From Symbiodinium natans (Eukaryota; Sar; Dinophyceae; Suessiales; Symbiodiniaceae), in contig CAJNDS010002084.1 of assembly GCA_905221605.1 (NCBI GenBank), positions 126,001 to 190,000 of the forward strand: DNA of 64,000 nucleotides. The letters run 5' to 3'. Of this stretch, positions 10,684-21,836 are shown in pieces (position 1 is the first letter of the stretch; every line of letters begins with the position of its first letter). A program made the translations under genes and the position numbers. The notes beneath the pieces were generated by a model, which saw only the letters and a program-made list of their open reading frames with translations, searched no databases and was not told the origin of the DNA.

Positions 10684-13600
10684 GTGCTATCAATGTCTTG
10701 TTTGATCTACACCTTCCAACAAGTTGAGGCCAAAGGTGGACTTCAAGTTCTCGGGAGACATGCAGATTGGCAACTTTCCCTTTATCAAGGCCGCAGACTG
10801 AACCTGTGATACAGTGGCAGCGAATCAACCTGTAAGCTTGAAGCCTCTGAGATTCATGCACCTCGATGCCCAACCTGCATGCGATGCATGTGTTCTAGTG
10901 GATCTGTCGCAGGAAATTATGCGCCAGCTCGTGGACGCATTGGTCGCTGATATGCTACTCAGATGCAAGAACGGATTGCGACAGCAGAGTCAGCGATTGG
11001 GCTTACGTTCTCAAGGTTTGTGCTGCCCAATGTGGCAACGCAGCATATGAGCTTGCATGTCTGGGCCTCAGCCCGTGGATGGAGGCTTCTCTTCTCCGAA
11101 GTTTAATCTGACCATGCGGTTGTTACGCTAATGTTGCAAGAGACGTGCATGTAACGAACGCAACATCCTAGCTTGAGTATGCTTATGTTGGAGCCCAACA
11201 TCGTATACCACGACAAGTCACCAGTGGTGTCGACCGACTCCGAGTCGGATTTCTTACCTTTTCTTCTTGTTGTGTGGGGTCTTGCTCTTCCTGGCGATTT
11301 AGTTGTTGCTCCTTCCGCGCACCGACTTGGTGCTGTGTCGGTTGGCAGTTGGTGGTTGGCACCGTTGAGAGGTTGATGCAAGTGTGCCTCCAGAACCCGG
11401 AAATTGCTCCTTACCGAGCATCCTGAGTTCCTTCTCACCCTAGTGTTTGGCTCTGCAGTGAAGGGTCTTCTGCAAAGGCCAGCGGGGCAAAGGCACCTGC
11501 CGTCGGGGCACGTCGCCTCTACAATGCTCTACGGAAGACTTATAGAAGACTTCATGATGTCACGGACCTGGGGATGTTGCCGGGACAGTACGCATTGAGG
11601 TCGGGTTGTCAGCGACAGCCAGGCTTTGCTCGAGCACCCGATACCGTGAAGAGCGGTTGCCCGGAAAAGCACTGCAACCTGGACCTTTTGCAGGGCTTGA
11701 GTTGTCGCTGCCCTGTTTTCGCGGCTTTCGGGGGCCTGGCCCTGTCCGAGCCGGCCCCGTTACCACAACAGCGGGATGAATCGGGTCTTGCTTCCCTTCG
11801 TTGACCGTTCGGCAGGATTTTTCTCAGCAAGGTTCTGCGGGTTTGCCCCTCGTCGACTGCACCCGCGGGCTTTCACTGTTGAGCCGTAGCTTCCAAAGCA
11901 CAGAAGGCGAAGACTGTGCACATGTCAGAGCAAGTTGATGCTTCCCGTGCGTTTTCGATGCCCTCAATCGAACAGCCACCTCCTTGAATTTGGAGCTTTG
12001 CTACTACTCTGCTTTGGTGTCTTGTTGCTCCCTTCATCTCCTTTTTGACTTTGTCGAAGTCTTCTACCGCGGCCCAAGCGGTTTTGGCCATGGCCTTCCA
12101 CGCGTAAAGAAAATCATGGTGATTGTGTGATGGCTTTTGTGTTGCGTTGGCTGTACATCCTTAGGCATCCCAGGCACGCTGTTGATTGCACAGCACCGCT
12201 CGACTTGGAAGCTCGGGAAGGGGACCGATCCCGGAGCCTCTATTCCAAGGCCTGGTGGTGCCACAGGGCAAGGCACAGGGTATCGAAAAAGGAGGATCGG
12301 TTTGATAGTGAATCCAAAGGCCGCCAGTGCTGGGCCAAGCGAGCACAGCCTGCAATCCCCTCCCAGCTTAGTGCGCTGTTGAGTACAATTACTGGTTAGA
12401 GTGGACTTATCCTAGGCCCTTGACGAAACATCCAGGGCTTGAATCAAGCTTTGCCAGTACCCTGCTAGTTCGACATGTGAGCTTCATTACGACCCATATT
12501 ACGTACAACTGCGAAGACTCTTTCCGAGAAAGTGTCATTATGGAAACATTCCACAAGGAGGCCCATGCAACATATTTCCTTTTGAAAGCCTTCTTTTTGC
12601 GACCTTTATGAGATCACCAGTTGCCACGAAACCAAGTATTCCGGAACGTGCTTTCGACTAAAAGTGTGCGCACACTTGTCCTTTAAGTTATACGAACCCG
12701 TGTACACAAGATAGCCAAGTTAGCTGGCGTCAAGGGTCTCAGCTTGAACATGCAAGAAGAAGTGTCAAGTACAATCACTGGATCATTCAGTGAAAAGCAG
12801 ATTGAAAGTCCACCATCAAGACGATCGAGCGCCTTTCAATAGCTCAACCAGCAACTCTTTTCCGTCAACGCGATGGTAGTTTACTCTCCTGTGATGTTCT
12901 GTTGTGGATTGATCCCTTCGTTTCGGCATTTTCTGTGTTAAGATAAGCTCTCTGGGACTCTGGGATGTCTGTGTTGTTTGGCTTTGCCTTTGATTGAGTC
13001 CTTTGGCCGCCTTGCTTCCCCACAACCGCGGCGCAAAAGGGTCATCCGCGGTTCCTAAGGACATGAAGATGTATCCTCTCGTCATTGCCAGTCCCGTGCC
13101 GGTTGGGATCCTGCGGCGCTCTCAGTCGAAGGTTCTTGTTGAAACTGTTAGCGGATGCATCGGCTTTATGCAGCTATCGAGCATTGTCGAGCTGACGAGC
13201 GCATCTCTGAAATCTAGAAGCTACGTTTCGTCTGCAAGTGATGGAGGCGTGTGACTTTGAAAGAAGCAACCTTGGACGAGAAAGCGATCACGCTGCCGGA
13301 GGTGGCTTCCGGGGGCTCCGGAGGGTGTGTGTGCGTCTGTGGCTAGATGGAACTGAACTCCAATATGGTGACGGCAGGAAGACGTTCTAAGTGGTTTCAG
13401 GTGGTATCCTGTCCTCCGGTCCAGGATCAGCAGCAGAAGAGGAAGAAGAAAGCCGGAGGACGGACGATTCCTGCGAAGCACGTTTGGCGTAGGGATGTTT
13501 TATGAGCTGCATTGCGCTGTCGCTGCATTGTGGGTCCGCTTTCTCAGTGGGGAGCCGCAATGCCTGATGGATGCAGGCGTGTTTTCTCGACTTCTGGGTC

Positions 13601-15250
13601 TCGGTGGCAAGGTCCGAAGACCTTCTCGCCTCAGAATTGTTTCTTCATGTGTGCGCACCCTTTGTGTTGAAAGTTTCTGTGGGCTTCTCTGAGTACGTCA
13701 CATCAGCTCTGGAGTCCATCTGTTCAGTGTTGCGCCGAGTGACAGGCCTTTCAAGCCGTCTCCAATGGCTGGGAGAATGCCGAGGAGCGATGTGCTGCGC
13801 TGACAGGAATGTCTGATCAGATCAGGGCATTCTATGCGGGGGCTTCACTCCATGCGACCATCACATTCCGAAGGGAAGCCTGCAAAAGACGCCTGTGCAA
13901 TGCTGAGGCCTATCAGTGCAAAAGCAGCTAGCAGTTCAGCCGTTCCTGTGCACACAGGGGTCACTGGAGTGGCTGCTCAATTGTCCAGCAAAGCAAGTCT
14001 GGCACCACAGCAGCACTTACACTTGCTTTGCCAGGCCGGGGTTCGGCGTAAGCGCCGCGATTGCTCCATGCACCCCATAACCACAAGCCATCATAGTTTG
14101 CTGCTTCGCTGCCTGGGAATTGCAGGCCAGCTTGCACAGTGCAAGCACGAGACTGATCAAACCAAGCCAAGTCATGCGAACCAACTTCCTTCATCTATGC
14201 CGACATCGCATGTCCTTGAAAAGTCCATTGACACTCCAACAGGAGGTAAACCACAACAATCACAAAGGCTCTTGCACCACCCTCCATCGCAACCCTGCGT
14301 GGTGGAGGCACATTGCAAGCCATGCGATAGCCCTTGCCTGTGAAGCAACGTCAGATTCAAGGGAAAATACAACTCACTGCATGGTGCAAGCCCTCAAGGC
14401 AGTATACGATGCCCGGCCGGGCGGGCAACGTGTCTGCTGCATGCACCCCATGACCATCCGGAGCCCTTGCAGGGCTACAGTAGGAAGCACCAAGAGCTTT
14501 TCTCCGCTGGCCGAATGTGGTCATCATATGTGCACGTGTCATATCGCATGCATTCGAAGCAACACTTTCGTGTTTTGCGTATGATATTCAAGAGAGTAGA
14601 TTCTTTACTACATACAAAAAACAATGAGAGCCTGAAGTGTTGGTATGACTGCGAGGAGTGGGTGGAGAGGCAAGTTGGCATGGACCTTGGTGGTAATGAG
14701 TTTCCTGATATATGTTGAAGTCAGAAGTGCCTGTTCTTGCACGCACTATTGTTTTAACCCATGCCGGCATTGCCTGAAGACGCAGAGTCGTGCCGGAGAC
14801 GGCATCAGAGTTTAGATGCTTCAGCTCAGGCCAAGCTATGGGCATTGAGACGGCGCCATACATGAGGTGGCCACTTGTCTACAATTGCCAGACGGCAATC
14901 GTCTTCGCGGTCATGTCTGGCATTGCCAGCCCGGGCAAGCCTTGTTCATTCTTTGCAGAGACATTTAGTGCAGATGGCTTGTTCACGTTCTTGCACTTGA
15001 CGGGCACGACTTCTTGTTCATCTGAGCCCGTGCATGTCACTGGGTAAGGAAAATTGGGAACCAAGTTTGGCTTCCCGATTTTCGAGTCACCGGAGCTGGA
15101 AACCCAGAAGGGAGGAGTCGGTATGAGCATTTTGTCATGACCATGACGGTGCACAGCGTTTGATTGTCCCGAAAGCTAACTGCTTGGAGTCTGCGGGATC
15201 TGTTTACAACCTTTCTGGAGGTGACAACATTCTTTTCGGTATCTTAGGGA
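10684..15250. other. Long stretch without recognisable genes
   Basis: I see no protein family motif, no transposon ends and no large tandem repeat. Open frames up to 169 codons (13834-14343) overlap equally long frames in other phases. Confidence 0.4.
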
Positions 15251-15360
15251 TTTAAGGTTACGGGGGTGGGGGGGGGGGTGTGGGCGCAAGGCCCGACCCC
15301 TGCTGACCTCCTCAGTCAGGCGGCGTCACTGTACGGGCCCAACCACCCCCCCCCCCCCTT
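15251..15360. repeat. Poly-G and poly-C tracts flanking a short spacer
   Basis: A G tract followed by TGTGGGCGCAAGG and, about 85 bases later, a C tract followed by TTGCGCC are partly complementary and could pair as a hairpin. Confidence 0.5.
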
Positions 15361-15750
15361 GCGCCTGCAGATTGTGCCTCAACGTAGGGATGCTGCGACA
15401 GAAGTTGCACAAATACTGTAAAAAGCCCTGCTCTCAAGTTGTAATCTGACAGCACTTCTGGGCTGGTTCATGTAGCTGCTGAGGAAGAGACGGATACCTT
15501 CAATTTCGTGATCTATGATCCCGCTCCTTGTCTTCCATATGTTGATGTAAATTGCAAGCCCCATGGATTCGTGACATAGTGTCTGTATCTCCCATAGCCG
15601 CAGTTCCGGTGTTGTCCCTAAGCCTTCAAGCCCAGGAACAGCACTTGAACGTCACCCTTTGGGATCGTGACCTGTTGAGCCCCGTGGCTCATGAGTTGGC
15701 ATGGGTTGGGCTATGGGCGAGCCGCGCAGCACTGGGTGGGGTGTGGTTAG
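15361..15750. other. No gene recognised
   Basis: No domain, repeat or transposon end is visible between the G/C hairpin and the telomere-like tract. Confidence 0.4.
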
Positions 15751-15915
15751 GGGCCAAACCCTAAACCCCCAGAATCCCTAAACACCCAAACCCTAGACTA
15801 GAACATACCAGAACCATAAACCCCAAAACAGAACCCATACCTACAAACCTGAAATGCTTAAGTCCGAAAATCCACAAACCTTATCTCTCTAAGACCCTAG
15901 GCCCTAAACGTTCAC
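15751..15915 (-). repeat. Degenerate telomere-like tract (CCCTAAA type)
   Basis: About 160 bp of words such as AAACCCTAAACCCCCAG, CCCTAAACACCCAAACCC and CCCTAGGCCCTAAACG. On the minus strand these are decayed TTTAGGG repeats. Confidence 0.6.
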
Positions 15916-16735
15916 CCCAAAATGCAAAAGCACATGCAAACATACAAACGCCAGCAAGAACGCATTAGGAGTTTCTGCATCATGCCATCTTACAGTTTTA
16001 TCTGCAATGAACAGCAAGGATGATGCTGTGAGAGACCCACTGCGACTGCAACCCACCAAGCTCGACACCAGGCCAAGATGATCTCATGGGTGAGGCGCAC
16101 CCTGTGGCTGCTGTCAAGGCGCCTCAGACAAGAATACCGCAACCAGCTAAAGCCCCAGCACCGTCCAGTTCTGGACTGTTTCATACTGCATATCAGGTCT
16201 CTGAGTGTTGCTGCCTTGTAAGTGGACATGTTGCGAGCGACCAAGAATGAATGGAAGTGAGATGGGCTGATTGCAAGCTGCTTTGGCATCCGTGAGCTCC
16301 TGGACAGGCGGTGCATCTATCGGAGGATTATGTGCCTCTCATATGCCCAGGTGGATCATCGCAACAGCTTTTCGGGGTGCTTGCATGGAGGAGAATTGCG
16401 ACATTTGTAGAATGAGTTTGGTGGAGGGCTTGCTTTCAACATGGAGTTGGGCTTTCTTGAGCTGGACACTGCTCAGGGGCCGAAGAAGAGACTCGGCAAG
16501 CTGGGACCTTCAAGGCGAAGGCAGGCTTCCAGTGACTGAACACTGTCAGACTGTGTCTCCGGTTTGGAGGATTCGCGTTGCTTCTTGCATCAGGCAAGGA
16601 TAGCAAAGATAGGTGCAGGCCTCTAACCAGTGGATGCCAGAGTCATTGAATGTGGCCAGAAACCTGTGATCACCTTGTACTCAAGACTGGGTCACACAGG
16701 TTTAACCCCAGCGTCTTGTGACCGTTTCGTTCAGA
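15916..16735. other. No gene recognised
   Basis: Open frames of about 110 codons on both strands show no family resemblance. Confidence 0.4.
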
Positions 16736-16925
16736 AGGTGGGTTTGGGCTTGGGCCTGGCCTTGGCCTTGCCCTTGGCCTTGGGGCCTTTAGGCCTTTAG
16801 GCCTTTGGGCATTTTGGCCTTTGGGCCTTCGGGCCTTTGTGACTTTGGGTCTTTGGGCCTTGAGCCCTGGGTAGGCCTGAGCCTTGGCCTTGGGCCCTGG
16901 GCCTTGGGCTCGGGCCTTGTTTCTT
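16736..16925. repeat. GGGCCTTG/GGCCTTTA-type degenerate minisatellite
   Basis: Repeated words GGGCCTTGG, GGCCTTTGG and GGCCTTTAG fill about 190 bp. Confidence 0.8.
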
Positions 16926-17537
16926 TCGATTTTACTGTCTCCTGTCCCACTATTCGTTGCGACCAAAGCAGCCACTAGCGGCGTAGATGTTATGCACTAC
17001 TTTGACCCTGTGCAGGCTTCCCTGATAGCGTTAGTTGATGATGATTAAAGGTCATCATCAACACCTTCCCAACCCTAGGGCTTCGTGGTTTTGGACACGC
17101 GTTGAAAATTCAAAATTCTCAGGATTCAAGGAAGTGAGCTGGCGAAGAGAACTTTTGATGTCCCTGAGGCTTTAGCACTAGCCACAACACAGCAGATTTC
17201 GCAAGTCTAAATGAGATACTAGCTTTGGAGATCCACAAGAGCTGCTGATGCTATACGGCTGCGGCAACCAAAGCCTATCATGCGGGATTCCGCACTTTGC
17301 ACTTGAATTGAAACTTTTAAGGGTGTTGTGCACTTGTCATGTCATTGCTGTGCAGACTTGTGGCAATCTAAGCATTTTGCACCCGTGGCAGATCGAGCTG
17401 CTGATCACCTCGCCTGGTCAACGAAGCCGCGATGGCTTTGTCTCGCGGCTTCAACATTTAATGTTTCGCAACGTAACGGTTTCCTTGGCATTCCAGGATG
17501 CATTTACCAGAAGCCGTTTTTCAAGATCGATTATTTC

Positions 17538-17995
17538 TAGGGAGCGGGAGGGGGTTAGGGTGAGGAGGGTGAGGAGGGTGAGAAGGGTTCGCCTTTTCTA
17601 TCTTTAGGTTCTTTGGCAGCGGACAGAGGGAGGGCAGGAGGGCAGAAGGGACGGAAGCAAGGAGGGAAGGAACCAAGGAACCAAGGCACCAAGGCACCAA
17701 GGAACCAAGGAAGCAAGGAAGCAAGGAAGCAAGGAACCAAGGAACCAAGGAACCAAGGGAGCAAGGGAGAAAGGGAGCAAGAATCCAAACAACTAAGCAA
17801 GGAAGGGGTAAGGCAGGAAGGCAGGAAGGCAGGGAGGCAGGGAGGCAGGAAGACAGGAAGGCAGGAAGGCAGGAAGGCAGGAAGGCAGGAAGGCAGGAAG
17901 GCAGGAAGGCAGGAAGGCAGGAAGGCAGGAAGGCAGGAAGGCAGGAAGGCAGGAAGGCAGGCAGGAAGGCAGGAAGGCAGGCAAGAAGGAAAACA
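17538..17995. repeat. Purine-rich tandem arrays (GGTGAGGAG, AGGAACCA, GGCAGGAA)
   Basis: Three arrays adjoin: GAGGGTGAGGAGGGTGAG at about 17550-17590, then AAGGAACCAAGG/AAGCAAGG units at about 17665-17780, then (GGCAGGAA)n at about 17811-17985. One strand is almost pure purine. The 263-codon minus-strand frame with Cys-Leu-Pro repeats and the 190-codon plus-strand frame with Gly-Arg-Gln repeats are products of these arrays. Confidence 0.9.
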
Positions 17996-19046
17996 TGAAG
18001 GTCCTAGACCCTTCGCGATAGCACACACGAACAAATCATGGACACAGCAAGAAAAAGCATGCATAATGACCAAAAGGGTGGGCCGACAAGGATCTGTCTC
18101 CAGAACACGCACCCCTGGCACGAGTACTGTTACGCTTGTGCTTATGTTTTTGCTAATGTTCTTAGTGTTAGACGCGAGCCGATGAAAGAAGTTTCGGCAC
18201 CTTCCATTGCACAGGTTTGTGTGGTCCGCGTGCGAGAGCTGTTGCAGGATCTGGGCCTTGTGAAACACATGCGCTGATACAAGCCTCTGCACCACAATGT
18301 CCCTTCTTTGCTGATGCACCTGCAATGGGCAGCTTGCCGGATGCATCTGGCTCGCGTGTGTGCATAGTGTTTGAATGATTTACTTAGTGTTCTCTTTGTA
18401 CGCCTGTGCAGGACGGTTCTCGGATGAAGGTCCAGTGCTCAACCGCTTGGGCTTTCGTAGCGGGCGAACAGCAGTTCGCATCGGCAAGGAGAGAGAGACA
18501 GAGAGAGAGAGAGTGTTTGTATTCTTTCGTATGGATGTTGTCACAATGCAGAAGCTTGGCTGCTCAGGGTCGTCGCATCGCGTTGCGGGCAAAGCTCAAA
18601 GACGATTCTAGCATCACAAAGGCAGCGGTGATGATCTTTGGTGTCAATCCTTTCAGTACATGGCAAAGCGAGACCAACCTTCATCAAGCCCAGAGCAAAC
18701 CACAGCCTGCATGCTGAAGAGCCTTAAAGCACAGCACAGACATTCAGGAGTGACATGGGCAAGAGGGTGCGATTCCAGACTGGAGAAGATATCTTTTGCC
18801 AGGCTGGTGCACCGATGCTCGACATCACTGAGACGTTGCCTGCAAAGGTCCCCATCTCAGTTCCTGCCAAGTCCTAGGCCTGGTGACCTAGCGCCTGCAG
18901 TGCAGCTTCATCAGGGCCTCGGAGAGATCCGCCATTTCTCGCCCTGGCATGCCAGTGCCATTCATTTCGTCCCAGCTGCGGTGCCTTCCAAGGCCATGCT
19001 GCAGAAAATCAAGGACAACATGACGGATGCAGGCCCGGTGCCACCA
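17996..19046. other. No gene confidently recognised
   Basis: A segment at about 18165-18270 containing APSIAQVCVVRVRELL could be an exon, but nothing around it connects in phase. A GA/CT microsatellite lies at about 18488-18511. Confidence 0.3.
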
Positions 19047-19136
19047 GGGTGTTGACCAGGGTGTTGACCAGGGTGTTGACCAGGGTGTTGACCAGGGTGT
19101 TGACCAGGGTGTTGACCAGGGTGTTGACCAGGGTGT
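19047..19136. repeat. (GTGTTGACCAGG)n 12-bp tandem repeat, about 7 copies
   Basis: The units are identical. On the plus strand they encode GVDQ cycles and on the minus strand WSTP/QHPG cycles. Confidence 0.92.
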
Positions 19137-19314
19137 CCCTCCAAGAGTGCTAGTGTGTGCTAGTGGCATCTACAGCCAGCCGCATTCCCATCAGCTCGAC
19201 CAAGATCCCAAGGTCCAGCCCAGGTGTTTCTTCGATTTTCTCAAGACATGTCCAGTCTGATCTTCCGCCTTTCCATTAGATTACCTGGGAAAGGTAAAAA
19301 ATCCCTGGTAAGGT

Positions 19315-19508
19315 CTGCTTGAAGCAGGCCGAAGGCCTGCTGAAAGCAGTTGACCTGCTAAGGAGTGAACTACGAAGGTAAAAAAACACTTAAGTTTATG
19401 GGTGGCTTCGAAGAAGCCACCCTTCTGACCCAGCACCAATGGGAAGCGAAGCTTCCCATTGGTGCGTGGTAGAGGTTTTGACCAGCTCAGGACTGGAGGT
19501 CGAAGACC
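19315..19508. repeat. Cluster of perfect hairpins with GAA loops
   Basis: Perfect stems close over the trinucleotide GAA four times. 19324-19340 has a 7-bp stem (GCAGGCC / GGCCTGC). 19400-19422 has a 10-bp stem (GGGTGGCTTC / GAAGCCACCC). 19434-19464 has a 14-bp stem (CACCAATGGGAAGC / GCTTCCCATTGGTG). 19498-19508 has a 4-bp stem (GGTC / GACC). A further small palindrome centred on TTGAA is at 19315-19327. Stem sequences differ while the loop stays the same. Short hairpins of this kind are known from dinoflagellate organelle spacers, so an organelle-derived insertion is one possibility. Confidence 0.8.
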
Positions 19509-20499
19509 GCCTGCTAAGCAACTACCGGAAGGAAATATTTCAAGCACTTGCCTGCTTGCTCGTGGGTCCTTGCCAGGCGTGGAAGCAGATAAGATCGAGC
19601 AGGCCAGGGAAGTAAAGTACAGTATTCACTTGCGAATGGCGTTGACCAGGTTTTTGGCTGCTGTGTCTTTGGGGATATGGTATATATACATTGCACGTTC
19701 ACACTTTCACTATTTTTTGACTAGCTTGTCCAGGGCCGCGCGCACTGGATGCTGGAGAAAGCTATAACTGTTCTGCAGCATTCGTTGGCAGAAGACTTGT
19801 TCTCTCCAAAGCGGCCAAAGTCCTGACACGGACTCCGAAGATATCAGACGCTGGTGACCAATTGCTGTTTCATCAGCTCCGTGTTCAGGAGCTTAGTCCT
19901 CGTAGAGGTTTAGGAAGCCTTTAGAAAATCACCAGAAGGAAGTGCAGGTTCACAGGTCTTACCTGGATGTTAATGGCGGGAGATGTAGAAGCCAAATGGG
20001 CTAGAGATACTGTTTGGGGACATTGTTTCGCTGCCTGCGCTCTTCTCCTCGCCGTGCACATGTCAGGATTGAAGTGCAAGACTGTGCAAAAGACTGTTTT
20101 GTCGCTTTTGGGTCTTGGGTCGCTCTCCCGTGTGCGACTCTTGTGATGTGCCGTGTTCCCCTTCCTGTGCCCTCAATGTTCTTTGCAATGCCCTCCAGGG
20201 CCATGATGAACACACAATTTGCCCAACAGTTGCACCGCAGGTGTTGTTCTTGTCCTTTAAGGGGTCGTTGCTTATCTAGGCTTCATGTGGCAGAACCCGA
20301 ACATGTTTCAGCCAGATATGGTGCTTCAGTACCCTGCGATACATGCAGGTTTTAGATCTGACGTCTTTGCGGGCCTGTCGATTTGCGATCAACAGGTCCT
20401 TGCAGCTGGGCCGTGATGGGGCTGTGATTGTTTCATGCAGAGCATAGGATGTAGGAGTGTTGTGTTGTCCATTTGGGCATGCCATGATGGTGACATTCT

Positions 20500-21170
20500 G
20501 GACGAGTTGTTGTGCATTTCGAGGCATTTTGTCGTCACGAACGACGACACCGAGAAAGAGGACCTCATCCTTGAATTAGCATCTTGTCGGCAAGCTGGGT
20601 CCTGAAACCCATTCCACCACCGGAGCTAGCATATTGTGCAATGCTCGGCCAGGTGGACATGGACAAGCTGGACGAGCTGCATGGACGCTTTAAGTTTGAT
20701 GACATGATGTTGGCCTGCATTCCAGTGCTGTCACAGCACTCCTCGCACACAGCTTGTCCGAATTTAAGTGCAAGATGCTCTCTGCAAATCGGTGTTGCTT
20801 GCCCTGCTCAAGACAAGGCTCAAAAAGGAGGCTGCAAAGAAGAAAGGTGTTTTCGGAGGAAGCACGTCTCCTTCTCCTGCATCCAACGTGGCTGCTTCTG
20901 ATGAGGCCCGCACATGCTCCCTGCGTCATGCACACGCAAGATCCTTTGCATCAAAATGCAACTATATAGAAATCCTGAACAGACTGAATGCCCTGCGAGA
21001 GCTGTGCATGCTTGCAACTTTCGAAGGGAGAGGAGGTTCTGGCGTCTTTGACAGCTTCTTGGATCATCTTGGATTTCTGACCTCGGAGTCGGTCAGAGAA
21101 GCGCAGCAGATGCGGCAGCAGCAAGAAGGACAAAAGGACAAACACAGGAGTGTAGAATGCATCGGTGAGT
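20500..21170 (+). CDS. Candidate unrecognised multi-exon gene
   Basis: Several neighbouring segments have protein-like composition: about 20533-20600 (contains NDDTEKEDLILELA), 20653-20715 after CCAG|G (contains VDMDKLDELHGRFKFDDMM), 20805-20930 (contains LLKTRLKKEAAKKKGVF and then a Ser/Pro/Ala-rich stretch), and 21040-21150 (contains VREAQQMRQQQEGQKDK). They lie on the same strand, but I could not prove matching splice phases. No known domain is seen. The high Lys/Glu content suggests a soluble helical protein. Confidence 0.3.
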
Positions 21171-21777
21171 TCTACCGGCCAGCAGATGTCTCTCTCCTGG
21201 CTAACCGTTTACAAATCTTTTACACCTGTTTCACACCTGTTTACAACATTCTACAACCCTGTTGGCTGCAGTGAAATTTGACGGTCCTCTGTAAGTGGTG
21301 TCAAGAAGCCCGAAAGATCCAAGGTTCCGCTGTCTGAAGTCCTTGCTGCCGAAGGCGCTTCCTCCTGGCGTCTATACATCTCTGTACATTCAGCCGTCCT
21401 CCACACCGCTGTGAGCACTGTTTCTCATTCCCATGACTGTTTGCTTGGAGGTCTTGCACTTCAAGGCCCTTTCAGATTTGAGACTGAAAAGTTGGGAACC
21501 ATTGAAGTAGCAGTGCTGCAAAGAGAAGACCTCGGAATGTCTTGTGAGGGTTTGCTCGGTTCATGGCCGTTGTACCCTGGTGGTAAACGATTTGCAGGAT
21601 GCCACGGGCATGAAAGGCATCAGATGATTTGCTGTTTTGCTGTGTGAGAAGCCGAGGCAAAAATGTTCGTGGGTTTGCGGCTCGCCTGCACTTGGAGTAC
21701 CGTGCCATTCTGGGCGGTCAGGTTTAGCGAGACCAGCAGACGAGCAATTAGCATTCTGGGCACTGCAGTCTCGGAGT

Positions 21778-21780
<3 letters not shown>

Positions 21781-21832
<52 letters not shown>

Positions 21833-21836
21833 TGCG
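21781..21836. repeat. (TG)n microsatellite
   Basis: An uninterrupted run of about 25 TG units. Confidence 0.95.

Noticed and set aside
10129-10873. Frames of 226 (plus), 196 (plus) and 225 (minus) codons
   Set aside because: Mostly translation of the (TGTGCTTG)n satellite; the non-repetitive ends have no domain character.
17555-18346. 263-codon minus-strand frame rich in Cys, Leu and Pro
   Set aside because: Translation of the purine-rich tandem arrays.
19047-19136. CRISPR array
   Set aside because: The 12-bp units are directly adjacent with no unique spacers; none of the tandem arrays in the window has a repeat-spacer pattern.
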